From the NCBI GenBank assembly GCA_020345945.1, contig CP070773.1, positions 640,972 to 653,143 on the forward strand: a stretch of 12,172 bases of DNA, in the 5' to 3' direction. Under the pieces are notes generated by a model, which saw nothing but the letters and a program-made list of their open reading frames with translations, ran no database searches and was not told where the DNA came from. The stretch comes from Candidatus Bathyarchaeota archaeon. GTDB taxonomy: Archaea > Thermoproteota > Bathyarchaeia > RBG-16-48-13 > GCA-020345945. How positions within the stretch are numbered: the stretch's first letter is position 1; each line of letters starts with the position of its first letter. The position numbers and the translations under genes are program-made. Positions 1 to 7,478 of this stretch are shown here, in pieces.

Positions 1-1
1 C

Positions 2-1009
2 CGACCTGTGATAGACTGGACACTTGAAAACCTTTCGAGAGGAGACGTAGACGAGGTAGTCCTAGCGGTCAACTATATGGCTAACATACTTGAACGACAT
101 GTAGGAGAAACGAAGTATGGAATGAAGATCAAGTACTCCCATGAAACAAAACCCCTTGGTACTGCAGGACCATTGAGATACGCAAAAGATCTACTCGACG
201 GGAAGGAACCGTTCTTCGTGTTGAATGGAGATATCATCTCCGAGGTCGACTACAACTCTATCTATGACGAACATGTGAAGAATGGGGGTGACTTGACTAT
301 TGCTCTTCATAGGGAGGAAGACCCAAGTCGCTTTGGTGTGGCAGAACTAGATGAAAAGAAGAGGATACTCAGATTCATCGAGAAACCGAGCCCTGAAGAA
401 GAAGTGAGTAAACTAGTCAATGCGGGCATATATGTCGTTGAACCCAAGATAATTGAGATGATAGAACCTGGAAAGAAGGTTTCCATCGAGAGAGAGATTT
501 TCCCAACACTCGTGAATAGAGGGAAACTCTATGGATCGGAATATGAGGGAATTTGGGTAGATATAGGGACGCCAGAGGACTATCTCGTCGCAAACAAAGA
601 CCTCTTGGACCTTAAAGCAGGAGGAAAGAACAGAACAGGAGAAGATACCGAGATAGATAAGACAGCAACAATAGTACATCCGACTGTAATCGGTTCAAAC
701 GTTAAGATCGGAGACGACTCCTATATTGGACCTTACACTGCGATTGGAGACGATGTCAACATCGGGAGAGGCGCAAGAATTGAAGATTCAGTCGTATTCA
801 GGGGGGCACAAATAGACAACTTCTCCTCGATAGAAGGAGCCATCATCGGTGAGAGTGCCATCATCGGTCGATGGGCAAGAATAATGCAAAAGGCGATCGT
901 GGCAGACTATGCGATAATCGGTGACAATATAACACTAGTAGAGGGAGTTAAAGTCTGTCATTACAAAGAGGTTAAAGAATCGATCTTAGCCTCCTCCACA
1001 ATCATGTAA
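2..1009 (+). CDS. GDP-mannose pyrophosphorylase-like sugar-1-phosphate nucleotidyltransferase (5' truncated)
   Basis: This cytoplasmic enzyme couples a sugar 1-phosphate to a nucleoside triphosphate to make an NDP-sugar, most likely GDP-mannose. The frame is open to the left edge, and the GTG at 8 reads as an internal valine (RPVIDWTLENL), so about 25-30 N-terminal residues are missing, including the GGxGTRLRPLT loop. The 335 residues present show SHETKPLGTAGPL (46-58), the metal-binding Asp in LNGD (74-77), EKP (127-129), NAGIYV (140-145) and WVDIGTPEDY (185-194). From about residue 220 there are hexapeptide repeats of a left-handed beta helix. The SHExxPLGTAGPL stretch and the C-terminal end in Ile-Met resemble eukaryotic GMPPB, which favours GDP-mannose over dTDP-glucose. 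Substrate is inferred from family resemblance. UDP-glucose or another NDP-sugar remains possible. The GT4 gene follows 39 bases downstream on the same strand. Confidence 0.9.
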   Translation, partial: RPVIDWTLENLSRGDVDEVVLAVNYMANILERHVGETKYGMKIKYSHETKPLGTAGPLRYAKDLLDGKEPFFVLNGDIISEVDYNSIYDEHVKNGGDLTIALHREEDPSRFGVAELDEKKRILRFIEKPSPEEEVSKLVNAGIYVVEPKIIEMIEPGKKVSIEREIFPTLVNRGKLYGSEYEGIWVDIGTPEDYLVANKDLLDLKAGGKNRTGEDTEIDKTATIVHPTVIGSNVKIGDDSYIGPYTAIGDDVNIGRGARIEDSVVFRGAQIDNFSSIEGAIIGESAIIGRWARIMQKAIVADYAIIGDNITLVEGVKVCHYKEVKESILASSTIM

Positions 1010-1048
1010 TAGAACTATTACTCTCCCTAGCCAATGTAGGTTGAATGA

Positions 1049-2248
1049 ATGAGGATTGCTCACTTAATTCACACATTCCCTCCGGCAGTTCATGGAGGAG
1101 GAGAACTATTTGTCTACGAGCTATCCCGGAGGCTCGCAGGGAAGGGACACCAAGTAATAGTCACTACACGCGGATTCGAAACTCTTCCTGAGAAAGAGAG
1201 AACTGAAGACTTCTATATTGAGAGGTATAAGAACCCAGCACCAGAGACATGGAAGTACCACCCCATCGCCAAGATGAATGTACCATGGTATGGTAAGTAT
1301 TCTGTCCTTTCTTTGGATGTGATATACTCCGTAAGATACCTGTCTAGTTTAGTTAGAGAGAAGAAGCTAGACTTGGTTCATGCGTCATTCATTGTACCAT
1401 CAGGATTTTCAGGGGCAATCGTGAAATCCTTCACCGGGACCCCCCTGGTAATCACAATACACGGAAATGCCGACTTCTACGAGGTTCCAAAGATATTGTA
1501 CCCCATGTTGAGATACTCGGCAAACAATGCAGATATGCTTGTTGCAGTCGGTTATGAACTCAAGAGAAATCTTCTCAAAGAACTGGGAGACTACGATATC
1601 AGAGTAATACCTAACGGTGTAGATGTTGAAAAATATCGACCGGATAGGACGATACGAGACGAGACAAGAAGAAAGCAAGGCATCACCAGAAAAGCTCCAA
1701 TTCTCCTCTCGATCTCAAGGCTCGTTGAGAGAAAAAATATCGACCTAGTATTGAGAGCTGTTCCCTATATAATTCAGAGACTTCCAGATTTCAAGTTTCT
1801 GATAGTCGGTGAAGGTCCCGAATACAGAAGGCTCAGAAGTATAACCCAAGAGCTACAGATAGAGAGCGCCGTGATATTCACAGGTTTCGTACCAGAGGAA
1901 GAGAAGACTCGCATCTATCTCTCCTCAGACGCTTTTATCCAGCTCTCTTCCAGAGAAGGGCTGTCGATCTCACTCCTTGAGAGTAAAGCAGCTGGATTAC
2001 CAGCTATAGTATCAGATAGCAAAGGGACAAGAGAACCCGTAAAAGAGAACGAGAGTGGAAAAATAGTAAGTGACCCCAAGAATCCTATTGGTGTTGCAGA
2101 GAAAGTTATTGAACTGCTAACAGACAGAAGAAACAGAAAGAGACTCGGAGAAAACGCAAGAAGGGAAGCTGAAGAAAACTACAGCTTAGAAGCCATGACA
2201 AGCCGATACATCGAGGTCTACAAAGAAGTCTTGGCATCGACGTCTTGA
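1049..2248 (+). CDS. GT4-family glycosyltransferase (GT-B fold)
   Basis: This is probably a cytoplasmic, membrane-associated retaining glycosyltransferase that adds a sugar from an NDP-sugar to a lipid-linked oligosaccharide. Its 399 residues are a normal length for GT4. The N-terminal Rossmann domain carries the glycine-rich acceptor loop HGGGEL (15-20). The C-terminal domain has IPNGVD (187-192), SRLVERKN (223-230) with the phosphate-binding Arg and Lys, VGEGPE (253-258), and the EX7E motif with Glu303 and Glu311 in REGLSISLLE. All expected catalytic positions are present. The ATG start is preceded by AGGTTGA (about 1038-1044), a gapped match to a Shine-Dalgarno sequence. It lies 39 bases after the nucleotidyltransferase and is probably co-transcribed with it. 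It converges on the flippase gene with only 15 bases between stops. Donor and acceptor cannot be read from the sequence. Confidence 0.93.
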   Translation: MRIAHLIHTFPPAVHGGGELFVYELSRRLAGKGHQVIVTTRGFETLPEKERTEDFYIERYKNPAPETWKYHPIAKMNVPWYGKYSVLSLDVIYSVRYLSSLVREKKLDLVHASFIVPSGFSGAIVKSFTGTPLVITIHGNADFYEVPKILYPMLRYSANNADMLVAVGYELKRNLLKELGDYDIRVIPNGVDVEKYRPDRTIRDETRRKQGITRKAPILLSISRLVERKNIDLVLRAVPYIIQRLPDFKFLIVGEGPEYRRLRSITQELQIESAVIFTGFVPEEEKTRIYLSSDAFIQLSSREGLSISLLESKAAGLPAIVSDSKGTREPVKENESGKIVSDPKNPIGVAEKVIELLTDRRNRKRLGENARREAEENYSLEAMTSRYIEVYKEVLASTS

Positions 2249-2263
2249 AGATCAACCCACTCT

Positions 2264-3781
2264 TTACCATTTAGATATCTGCTCCAAGAAAGAAAGCAAT
2301 CTATGCAATCGTTCTGGAAAGAGTGCCCTGAGAAGGCTGAAATCCTCTGACCCCAAAGTCCGTAACAACAATAGGATGATACCATAAACGAAGACCCCAA
2401 AAACAATATCGACCACAATTCTAAGAACGATGTTAGGCATAGAACTCAAAAGATTGTCCAACAGCGATACCGATATCGCCATAAGAATAGAAGATAAGCT
2501 ACACTTCAAGATTGCTGACCAATCAAGCTTGATCCTAATATGCCCCCTTAACTCATTCAGCATCAAGATAAAACTGACCGTCCACATACCAACCCTAGCC
2601 ATAGAGGCCCCAAGAATACCAAAACGTGGAGATAAGAGAAGAACAAGAGAAACATTTGTCACAACATTTGCCAGCCCGATCTTGACAAAAGCCTTAGTCT
2701 CTGCAATAGCATTCAAAGCCGACATAAGGATATAGGCGATTGCCTGAAGAATAGAACCGAAAGCCAAGACAGAAAGAGGTAAAGCTCCAGCCTCATACGT
2801 GGCTCCTCCAAGCAGAACCATGACTGACCGAGAAAGAACGGCTAAACCAAATGCAGCCGGCAGGAGTAAGAAGAGGAGATATCTCAAAGAAGTTCCAAGA
2901 GCACCTGCAAGTCTTTCCTTCCCGGATTCCCCGTAGATTCCAGAGAGAGTCGGCATAACAGTCACATTAAAGGCCAGCCAGATGATGGAGAGGGAGGCAG
3001 CTCCCCGAACACAGAGAAAATAAGTTCCCAACAATACGAGATCCGATGTTGCTGCAAGAAGAAGCATCTGGTCTGACCAGTCAGCTAGAGTTGAGATCAC
3101 CCGCTCCGTCTGTAGAGGCCAACTGAACTCAAAGAGCTTTCTCCAAGGGTAGGAGTCCCCAGGTTTGGGAAGTCTTCCTCTACAAAAGTATAGACTAAGA
3201 GCCAAACCTAGAATCTCCCCTGAAAACCAACCGATTGGAACCCCGATTACACCAAATCCCAACCAAGCGAGTGAGATAGCAATCGCTCTCCCAAACGCGA
3301 TTACAGCAATTGCGGTAGCAGCATACTTATCAAAGAGGTGAAGACCGCGTAGACAAGCAAGATGAACATTTCTCAAGACAAAAACATAGGCAGCAAGGAA
3401 CGCTGCCACGAAGACAAGCCCCCTCTCTTTATTTCCCCAGACAAGAAACGAGAACTCCCCAGAAAGAATACAGGCAACCACAAGACAGGCAGTTGAGGAG
3501 AGCAAGACATATTTTCGCACAGCCACAAAAACGGAAGAAGCTTGAGACGGATCACCGCCGCCTATATGCTCGGAGATAAACTTCGTTGCAGCTGTCGGCA
3601 AGGAGAGGGTCGATATGGTGACGAAGATCACAAAAGAGAAGGTAATAGCAGAGATAGAACCAATCTCATCCTGAGGTAGAATTCGAGCTAGAGCCATCAT
3701 GAAGAGTAGGTTTATAGAGAATTGCACCGCGTTTTGTACTGCGATGAAGACCGTTCCTCTAGTAACCTCACTCTTTTTCAA
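2264..3781 (-). CDS. Wzx-like polysaccharide flippase (MOP superfamily, PST family)
   Basis: This is an integral membrane protein likely to flip a polyprenyl-linked oligosaccharide from the cytoplasmic to the outer face. The 505 residues are typical of the family. Hydrophobic segments run along the whole chain, about 12-14 helices. The first is near residues 11-33, followed by the family-like ARILPQDEIG (32-41). WPLQTERVISTLADWSDQML (221-240) and ALNAIAETKA (355-364) match the polysaccharide-synthesis transporter pattern. The start codon is TTG. The in-frame stop TAG just upstream (3803-3805) limits the choice, and AGGGAG lies about 8 bases ahead of the TTG. It is the only gene of its local minus-strand unit and is divergent from the GT4 at 3929. 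The transported glycan is unknown. A MATE drug exporter is less likely given the neighbours. Confidence 0.9.
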   Translation of the reverse strand: MKKSEVTRGTVFIAVQNAVQFSINLLFMMALARILPQDEIGSISAITFSFVIFVTISTLSLPTAATKFISEHIGGGDPSQASSVFVAVRKYVLLSSTACLVVACILSGEFSFLVWGNKERGLVFVAAFLAAYVFVLRNVHLACLRGLHLFDKYAATAIAVIAFGRAIAISLAWLGFGVIGVPIGWFSGEILGLALSLYFCRGRLPKPGDSYPWRKLFEFSWPLQTERVISTLADWSDQMLLLAATSDLVLLGTYFLCVRGAASLSIIWLAFNVTVMPTLSGIYGESGKERLAGALGTSLRYLLFLLLPAAFGLAVLSRSVMVLLGGATYEAGALPLSVLAFGSILQAIAYILMSALNAIAETKAFVKIGLANVVTNVSLVLLLSPRFGILGASMARVGMWTVSFILMLNELRGHIRIKLDWSAILKCSLSSILMAISVSLLDNLLSSMPNIVLRIVVDIVFGVFVYGIILLLLRTLGSEDFSLLRALFPERLHRLLSFLEQISKW

Positions 3782-3822
3782 GATGAATGCTCCCTGAACG
3801 AGCTATCAAACAGAAGGTCTTA

Positions 3823-3850
3823 GGTATACAATAAGCATGTGTTATAGATA
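3823..3850 (-). promoter_or_regulatory. Candidate archaeal TATA region for the flippase gene
   Basis: On the minus strand the divergent intergenic stretch contains TATCTATAAC (3841-3850) and TATTGTATAC (about 3823-3832), both A/T-rich. With the usual archaeal distance of about 26 bases from TATA to transcription start, they would give leaders of about 39 or 20 bases before the TTG at 3781. I cannot choose between them and see no clear BRE. Assignment rests on position and composition only. Confidence 0.3.
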
Positions 3851-3873
3851 TCGGTCTCACCTGTTAGATTTGA

Positions 3874-3883
3874 TACATATATG
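3874..3883 (+). promoter_or_regulatory. Candidate archaeal TATA box for the WbuB-like GT4 gene
   Basis: TACATATATG lies about 50 bases before the ATG at 3929. A transcription start about 26 bases downstream would give a leader of about 25 bases. The element sits in the 144-base divergent gap shared with the flippase gene, so the two genes probably have separate promoters here. Support is position and composition only. Confidence 0.4.
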
Positions 3884-3928
3884 CTTGAACTGTATTAGCC
3901 TAAAGGACGAATAGTAGGGAAGAGAGTG

Positions 3929-5152
3929 ATGGAAGAACCCAGTCAAGGAAGACTCAAGCTCTGCCTTGTCTCACGGTATTTTCCCCCTATGATGGGGAGT
4001 GGGGCACCACGCATTGAGGATCTATCGGAGAACCTTGCAAGGATGAAACAAGAGATCCACGTCGTCACTACAGTCCCCCCACGCGCATTCCCAAAGACCA
4101 ATGAGAGAAAGGAGTTCTTAGAGAAGAATAGGAAGGTATACAGAGTTAGGATCCCGGAAGGACTGCCTAACATCATATATGCTATCTTATCAACCTTGGG
4201 TCTATTTCTCAAGACTCTAACAGTGATCTTGATGAAAAAGGTAGACCTTGTCTTGGCTACAGTACCTAACGAGGACTCTGGTCTGGCAGGCTGGTTGGCA
4301 GCGAAGATCACTGGACGCCCATTCATATTTGATGTCAGAGATGACTGGGAGATTATCCTAATCGATGAAAGCCATGGACTGGAAAGGGTACTGGCAAAGA
4401 TTGTCTACTATATGTTTAATGCCCTTTACAGATCGGCTGAAAGGGTTGTCTGCACCTCAGAGACACTAAGGAGAAGAATCTCCTTGCGAAGAGGGTCCTC
4501 AAAAGGAGTATACAAGATAACCAACGGAACCAAGCTAGAAACACTCCCTATAGAAACCCGAGAAGGAAAAGGAGTGCTAAGAAGAGAGTACGGAGTTCAA
4601 GGAGTACTTGCTGTATTCACAGGAACACTCAGCAGCCATCAGGCTCCAAAGAACATAGTAATTGGGGCAAAAGAACTTAGATCTAGAGGAGTTGACACCT
4701 CAATTATTATCGCAGGGGGAGGCCCTCTTCTAAACGAGCTCAGAGAACTCTCCGTCAATCTAGGTGAGCCTGTGAGGTTCATTGGATCAATCAGCAGAAG
4801 ACGGGTAGCCAAACTGATAGCTGAAAGCGATATCGGGATCATTACTCTAAGAGATAGTATAGCCTGCCGCAGCATGATACCGATCAAATTCTTCGATTAT
4901 ATAACAGGATCTCTACCTGTAGTAGCATCAGTACCCATAGACTCTGAGATAGCCCAGATAATTCGAGATGAGCAGCTTGGAATAGTAGTGAAACCTGAAG
5001 ACCCAATCATGTTAGCAGATGCTATAGAGGAGATGACTGAAAACAAGAGTCTAAGAAGAAAGATCAGTAAAAAAGCGAGAAAGACCGCGGAGCGATATGA
5101 TTGGAAGAGGCTTTCAAGAGACTATCTTGATCTTATGTTTAAGGTAACCTGA
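3929..5152 (+). CDS. GT4-family glycosyltransferase, WbuB-like, with Asp in place of the second EX7E Glu
   Basis: This is a predicted cytoplasmic GT-B glycosyltransferase of surface-glycan assembly, 407 residues from the ATG at 3929; a GTG immediately before it at 3926 is also possible. It has YFPPMMGSGAPRIE (17-30) as the N-terminal acceptor loop and FIFDVRDDW (132-140), which matches the DVRDxW motif of the WbuB/colanic-acid-type branch. ITNGTK (197-202) takes the place of the usual PNGVD, and GGGP (263-266) is the donor-domain loop. In that branch the catalytic region normally reads PxKxxEY. Here it reads IPIKFFDY (317-324), with Asp323 (codon 4895-4897) where Glu is expected. A hydrophobic patch at about residues 82-102 could be a membrane-docking segment. 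The gene is a single unit, divergent from the flippase and converging on the GT2 gene with a 20-base gap. Activity is likely but the substitution leaves some doubt. Confidence 0.88.
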   Translation: MEEPSQGRLKLCLVSRYFPPMMGSGAPRIEDLSENLARMKQEIHVVTTVPPRAFPKTNERKEFLEKNRKVYRVRIPEGLPNIIYAILSTLGLFLKTLTVILMKKVDLVLATVPNEDSGLAGWLAAKITGRPFIFDVRDDWEIILIDESHGLERVLAKIVYYMFNALYRSAERVVCTSETLRRRISLRRGSSKGVYKITNGTKLETLPIETREGKGVLRREYGVQGVLAVFTGTLSSHQAPKNIVIGAKELRSRGVDTSIIIAGGGPLLNELRELSVNLGEPVRFIGSISRRRVAKLIAESDIGIITLRDSIACRSMIPIKFFDYITGSLPVVASVPIDSEIAQIIRDEQLGIVVKPEDPIMLADAIEEMTENKSLRRKISKKARKTAERYDWKRLSRDYLDLMFKVT

Positions 5153-5172
5153 CCAGAGGCATCAACCGGCTA

Positions 5173-6120
5173 TTACTCTTCGGATTCCCTTCCCTTTTCT
5201 ACTAGATTCAACAACTCTACTCTTGTCGTTGCCAGAATATCAGCTAAAAATCCAAAGAAGAAAGACTGGATACCAGTCAGAATTAACAACGCGGAAAGCT
5301 GAACCAGTGCCATATGATGACCGAAAGGTTCCCCATAAAAAACCTTGAGAGAGATTACGTAGAGCCCGAAAAGTCCACCAAGGAACGAGAGAAATATCCC
5401 AGTCAGCCCAAACATGGTCATGGGGCGTTCCAGAAAGGTGAACTGAAGTCGAAGTGAGATAAGGTCGAGTACTCCTAGGATGAAACGGACAGGTGAACCA
5501 TACTTTGTTTCACCATATTTCCGAGGGAAATGACGAACCTCTACTTCTCCGACTCTGAATCCCATCTGATGCACAAGGGGAAGAACATACCGGTGAAGAT
5601 CACTCCTCAGACCTATCTTCTCCAAGACCTCACGTCGAAACGCCTTCAACCCACTGTTGTAGTCGTGGACCTTCAAATCGAATACAAAGCGAGAGACCGA
5701 GTTGTAGATGCTTGACGGTAACTTTCTGATCCAAGAGTCTTGCCGATTCTTCCGCCAGCCATTGACGACGTCAAGACCGTTGTCTAAGGCCAAGATAAGC
5801 TTGGGTATATCCTCGGGAGCGTACTGGAGATCAGCATCCATAACAACAATATAATCTCCTGTACATCTCGGGATGCCTGTTCTGATTGCGGCAGATTTTC
5901 CGAGATTACGGCGATGTCTCACTACCCCAATATAACTAGTTTCCTTCGACAACTCCTCGGCAATATCACCGGTTCGATCAGTACTACCGTCATCTACAAT
6001 TAAGATATCCCCATCGATTTTCCCCTCTTCACGGAGTGTTCTAAGCCTCTCGATTAGAATGGGGAGGGACTCCTCCTCATTGTATGCGGGAATCATAACA
6101 GTTATTTTCTGACTCTTCAC
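5173..6120 (-). CDS. Dolichol/polyprenyl-phosphate mannose synthase-like GT2 with C-terminal membrane helices
   Basis: This is predicted to transfer a sugar, probably mannose from GDP-mannose, to dolichyl or polyprenyl phosphate on the cytoplasmic face. The GT2 domain shows IPAYNEEES (10-18), VDDGSTDRT (42-50), the metal-binding DADLQ (95-99), NSGLKAFRRE (155-164) and HFPRKYGETKYG (197-208), a signature set of the DPM1/GtrB group. Two hydrophobic helices follow at about 237-258 and 271-297, as in membrane-anchored archaeal and bacterial forms. I chose the GTG at 6118-6120 (315 residues). The longer GTG start at 6132 falls inside the AAAGGTGA Shine-Dalgarno sequence, which sits 8 bases ahead of the chosen start. 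It is the second gene of a two-gene unit after the GT4 at 6144-7331. The lipid-linked product would suit the GT-C enzymes farther right. Dol-P-glucose is the main alternative. Confidence 0.9.
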   Translation of the reverse strand: MKSQKITVMIPAYNEEESLPILIERLRTLREEGKIDGDILIVDDGSTDRTGDIAEELSKETSYIGVVRHRRNLGKSAAIRTGIPRCTGDYIVVMDADLQYAPEDIPKLILALDNGLDVVNGWRKNRQDSWIRKLPSSIYNSVSRFVFDLKVHDYNSGLKAFRREVLEKIGLRSDLHRYVLPLVHQMGFRVGEVEVRHFPRKYGETKYGSPVRFILGVLDLISLRLQFTFLERPMTMFGLTGIFLSFLGGLFGLYVISLKVFYGEPFGHHMALVQLSALLILTGIQSFFFGFLADILATTRVELLNLVEKGRESEE

Positions 6121-6128
6121 CGCATTTC

Positions 6129-6136
6129 TCACCTTT
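6129..6136 (-). promoter_or_regulatory. Shine-Dalgarno sequence deciding the GT2 start
   Basis: The minus strand reads AAAGGTGA here, a core match to the archaeal 16S 3' end. It lies 8 bases ahead of the GTG at 6120 and contains the alternative GTG at 6132, so translation from 6132 is unlikely. It also lies between the end of the upstream GT4 gene and this start, as expected for an internal ribosome binding site in an operon. Confidence 0.7.
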
Positions 6137-6143
6137 CAGACAT

Positions 6144-7331
6144 TCAAGTAGAGAACGAACCTTCAATTTTATCTTGTCGCAATGATTTGAGAACCGCTTT
6201 GTAGACATCCAACATTCTCTTTACCCGCTTTTCAACTTTATAATCTCGAAGAATCGTCTCTCTAGCCTCTTTACCCAAATCTCTCCTCAAATTCTTATCC
6301 TTAGCGAGCCTTAGGATAGCTTCAGCTAGGAGTTTGACATCCCCCAAAGGAACAACGAGACCGTTCACCTCGTTCCTAATTAGAGAGAGATTTGCTGGAA
6401 TGTCTGTTGCTATCACAGGTTTTTCGCAGGCCATAGCCTCGAGAAGTACCCTGCTCAGCCCCTCAGATATAGAAGGCAGTACAACCATGCTGCTTGCGGC
6501 ATAGATTTCAGGAAGATCATTATGAGGGACTGCGCCGAAGAAAGAAACGTCTGCTTTTTGAGCACGGTTCCTAAGACTCTCCTTCATCCTCTTCAAGAAG
6601 GGACCTTCACCTACAACCATCAAGGATAGCTCAGGGAATCTGTCCCTAGCTATGCAGAACGCGTCAAGAAGCGTGGAAAGGCCCTTACCAGGAACCAAAC
6701 GTCCGACATACAGGACATTTATCGAATCAGGATTGATCCCACTGTGAGATTTCACAGATTCACGGGGGGAGAACAGCTCAGGGTCAACTGCATTAGGTAT
6801 GTAATACGCCTTCCGTCGATCTATTCCTGTTGACTCTACGAAGTCTTCGAGCAGATTACTACCATCGAAAGTTGCCGCATCAGCGTTCCTCACAGAGAAC
6901 TCCTCGATAAGTCTGGCGAGATACCTAACCAAGTACCCTGCCTTCATTGAGGTAGCTATCGAACCGTGAGATGTGACCACATAAGGTTTCCTGAATTCCT
7001 TTCTCCACCAGTAGCCGACGAGACCACAGATCCCACTGTGGCAATGAATCAGATCATAATCATGTACCTTTGAGAGTGCAGAGAGTTTACGATAGGCTTG
7101 GAAGGCAAAACTCAAACCTTTCAACCGTGGGAGACTTGAACAGTCAACCCGAAAGACCTCTACGCCATCGATCTTCTCATCATAAAGAGTGTCCGGCTCC
7201 CTACGGGTAACAACCTGAACGTGGTGCCCAAGTCTCACCAAAGCCGTGGATAGTTGATGGATACAGAAAGGGGCCCCTCCAATGTGAGGCGGATAACGTT
7301 CAGCAATCATGCAGAGAAACAAGGAGATCAT
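6144..7331 (-). CDS. GT4-family glycosyltransferase (GT-B fold)
   Basis: This is a predicted cytoplasmic retaining glycosyltransferase of 395 residues, first gene of a minus-strand pair with the DPM-like GT2 (23 bases to its chosen start). The N-terminal domain begins with the strand ISLFLCMIAERYPPHIGG (2-19), including the glycine-rich acceptor loop. It continues with DLIHCHSG (93-100) and VVTSHGS (118-124). The donor domain has IPNAVDPELF (178-187), GRLVPGKG (210-217), VVGEGP (239-244), and the EX7E pair Glu290 and Glu298 in SEGLSRVLLEAMA. All canonical residues are intact. The ATG at 7331 is preferred because a later ATG (7310) would cut the first beta strand. No good Shine-Dalgarno sequence precedes it, but a TATA-like element lies about 43 bases upstream. 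The sugar donor and linkage are not deducible. Confidence 0.93.
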   Translation of the reverse strand: MISLFLCMIAERYPPHIGGAPFCIHQLSTALVRLGHHVQVVTRREPDTLYDEKIDGVEVFRVDCSSLPRLKGLSFAFQAYRKLSALSKVHDYDLIHCHSGICGLVGYWWRKEFRKPYVVTSHGSIATSMKAGYLVRYLARLIEEFSVRNADAATFDGSNLLEDFVESTGIDRRKAYYIPNAVDPELFSPRESVKSHSGINPDSINVLYVGRLVPGKGLSTLLDAFCIARDRFPELSLMVVGEGPFLKRMKESLRNRAQKADVSFFGAVPHNDLPEIYAASSMVVLPSISEGLSRVLLEAMACEKPVIATDIPANLSLIRNEVNGLVVPLGDVKLLAEAILRLAKDKNLRRDLGKEARETILRDYKVEKRVKRMLDVYKAVLKSLRQDKIEGSFST

Positions 7332-7368
7332 CCAGGTAGGGTCCCACTACTCTACTCACTCTCAACAG

Positions 7369-7380
7369 TTATATTTTACA
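7369..7380 (-). promoter_or_regulatory. Candidate archaeal TATA box for the GT4-GT2 minus-strand unit
   Basis: Read on the minus strand this is TGTAAAATATAA, centred about 43 bases before the ATG at 7331. A transcription start about 26 bases downstream would give a leader of about 17 bases, consistent with the lack of a strong Shine-Dalgarno sequence. It lies in the 147-base divergent gap shared with the plus-strand GT4. Position and composition are the only support. Confidence 0.5.
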
Positions 7381-7478
7381 TTCTGAGAGAGACATGTCAA
7401 CCATAACAGGATAAAGATGTACCGCTTATCCCCGGTCATGGGAGAAACGATAATGACGATTCAGGCAAGAAGAAGTTG

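Noticed and set aside
839..872. Direct repeat with two near-identical copies of GCCATCATCGGT
   Set aside because: It encodes consecutive hexapeptide turns of the beta-helix in the nucleotidyltransferase and is not a separate DNA repeat.
2430..2735. 101-codon plus-strand frame inside the flippase gene
   Set aside because: It is a shadow of the membrane-protein gene on the other strand, with no independent start signal.
3943..4326. 127-codon minus-strand frame inside the WbuB-like GT4 gene
   Set aside because: It is fully contained in a gene with clear family motifs. Its composition looks like a reverse-strand shadow.
6130..6132. GTG 6132 as the GT2 start
   Set aside because: It lies inside the AAAGGTGA Shine-Dalgarno sequence, which is well placed for the GTG at 6120.
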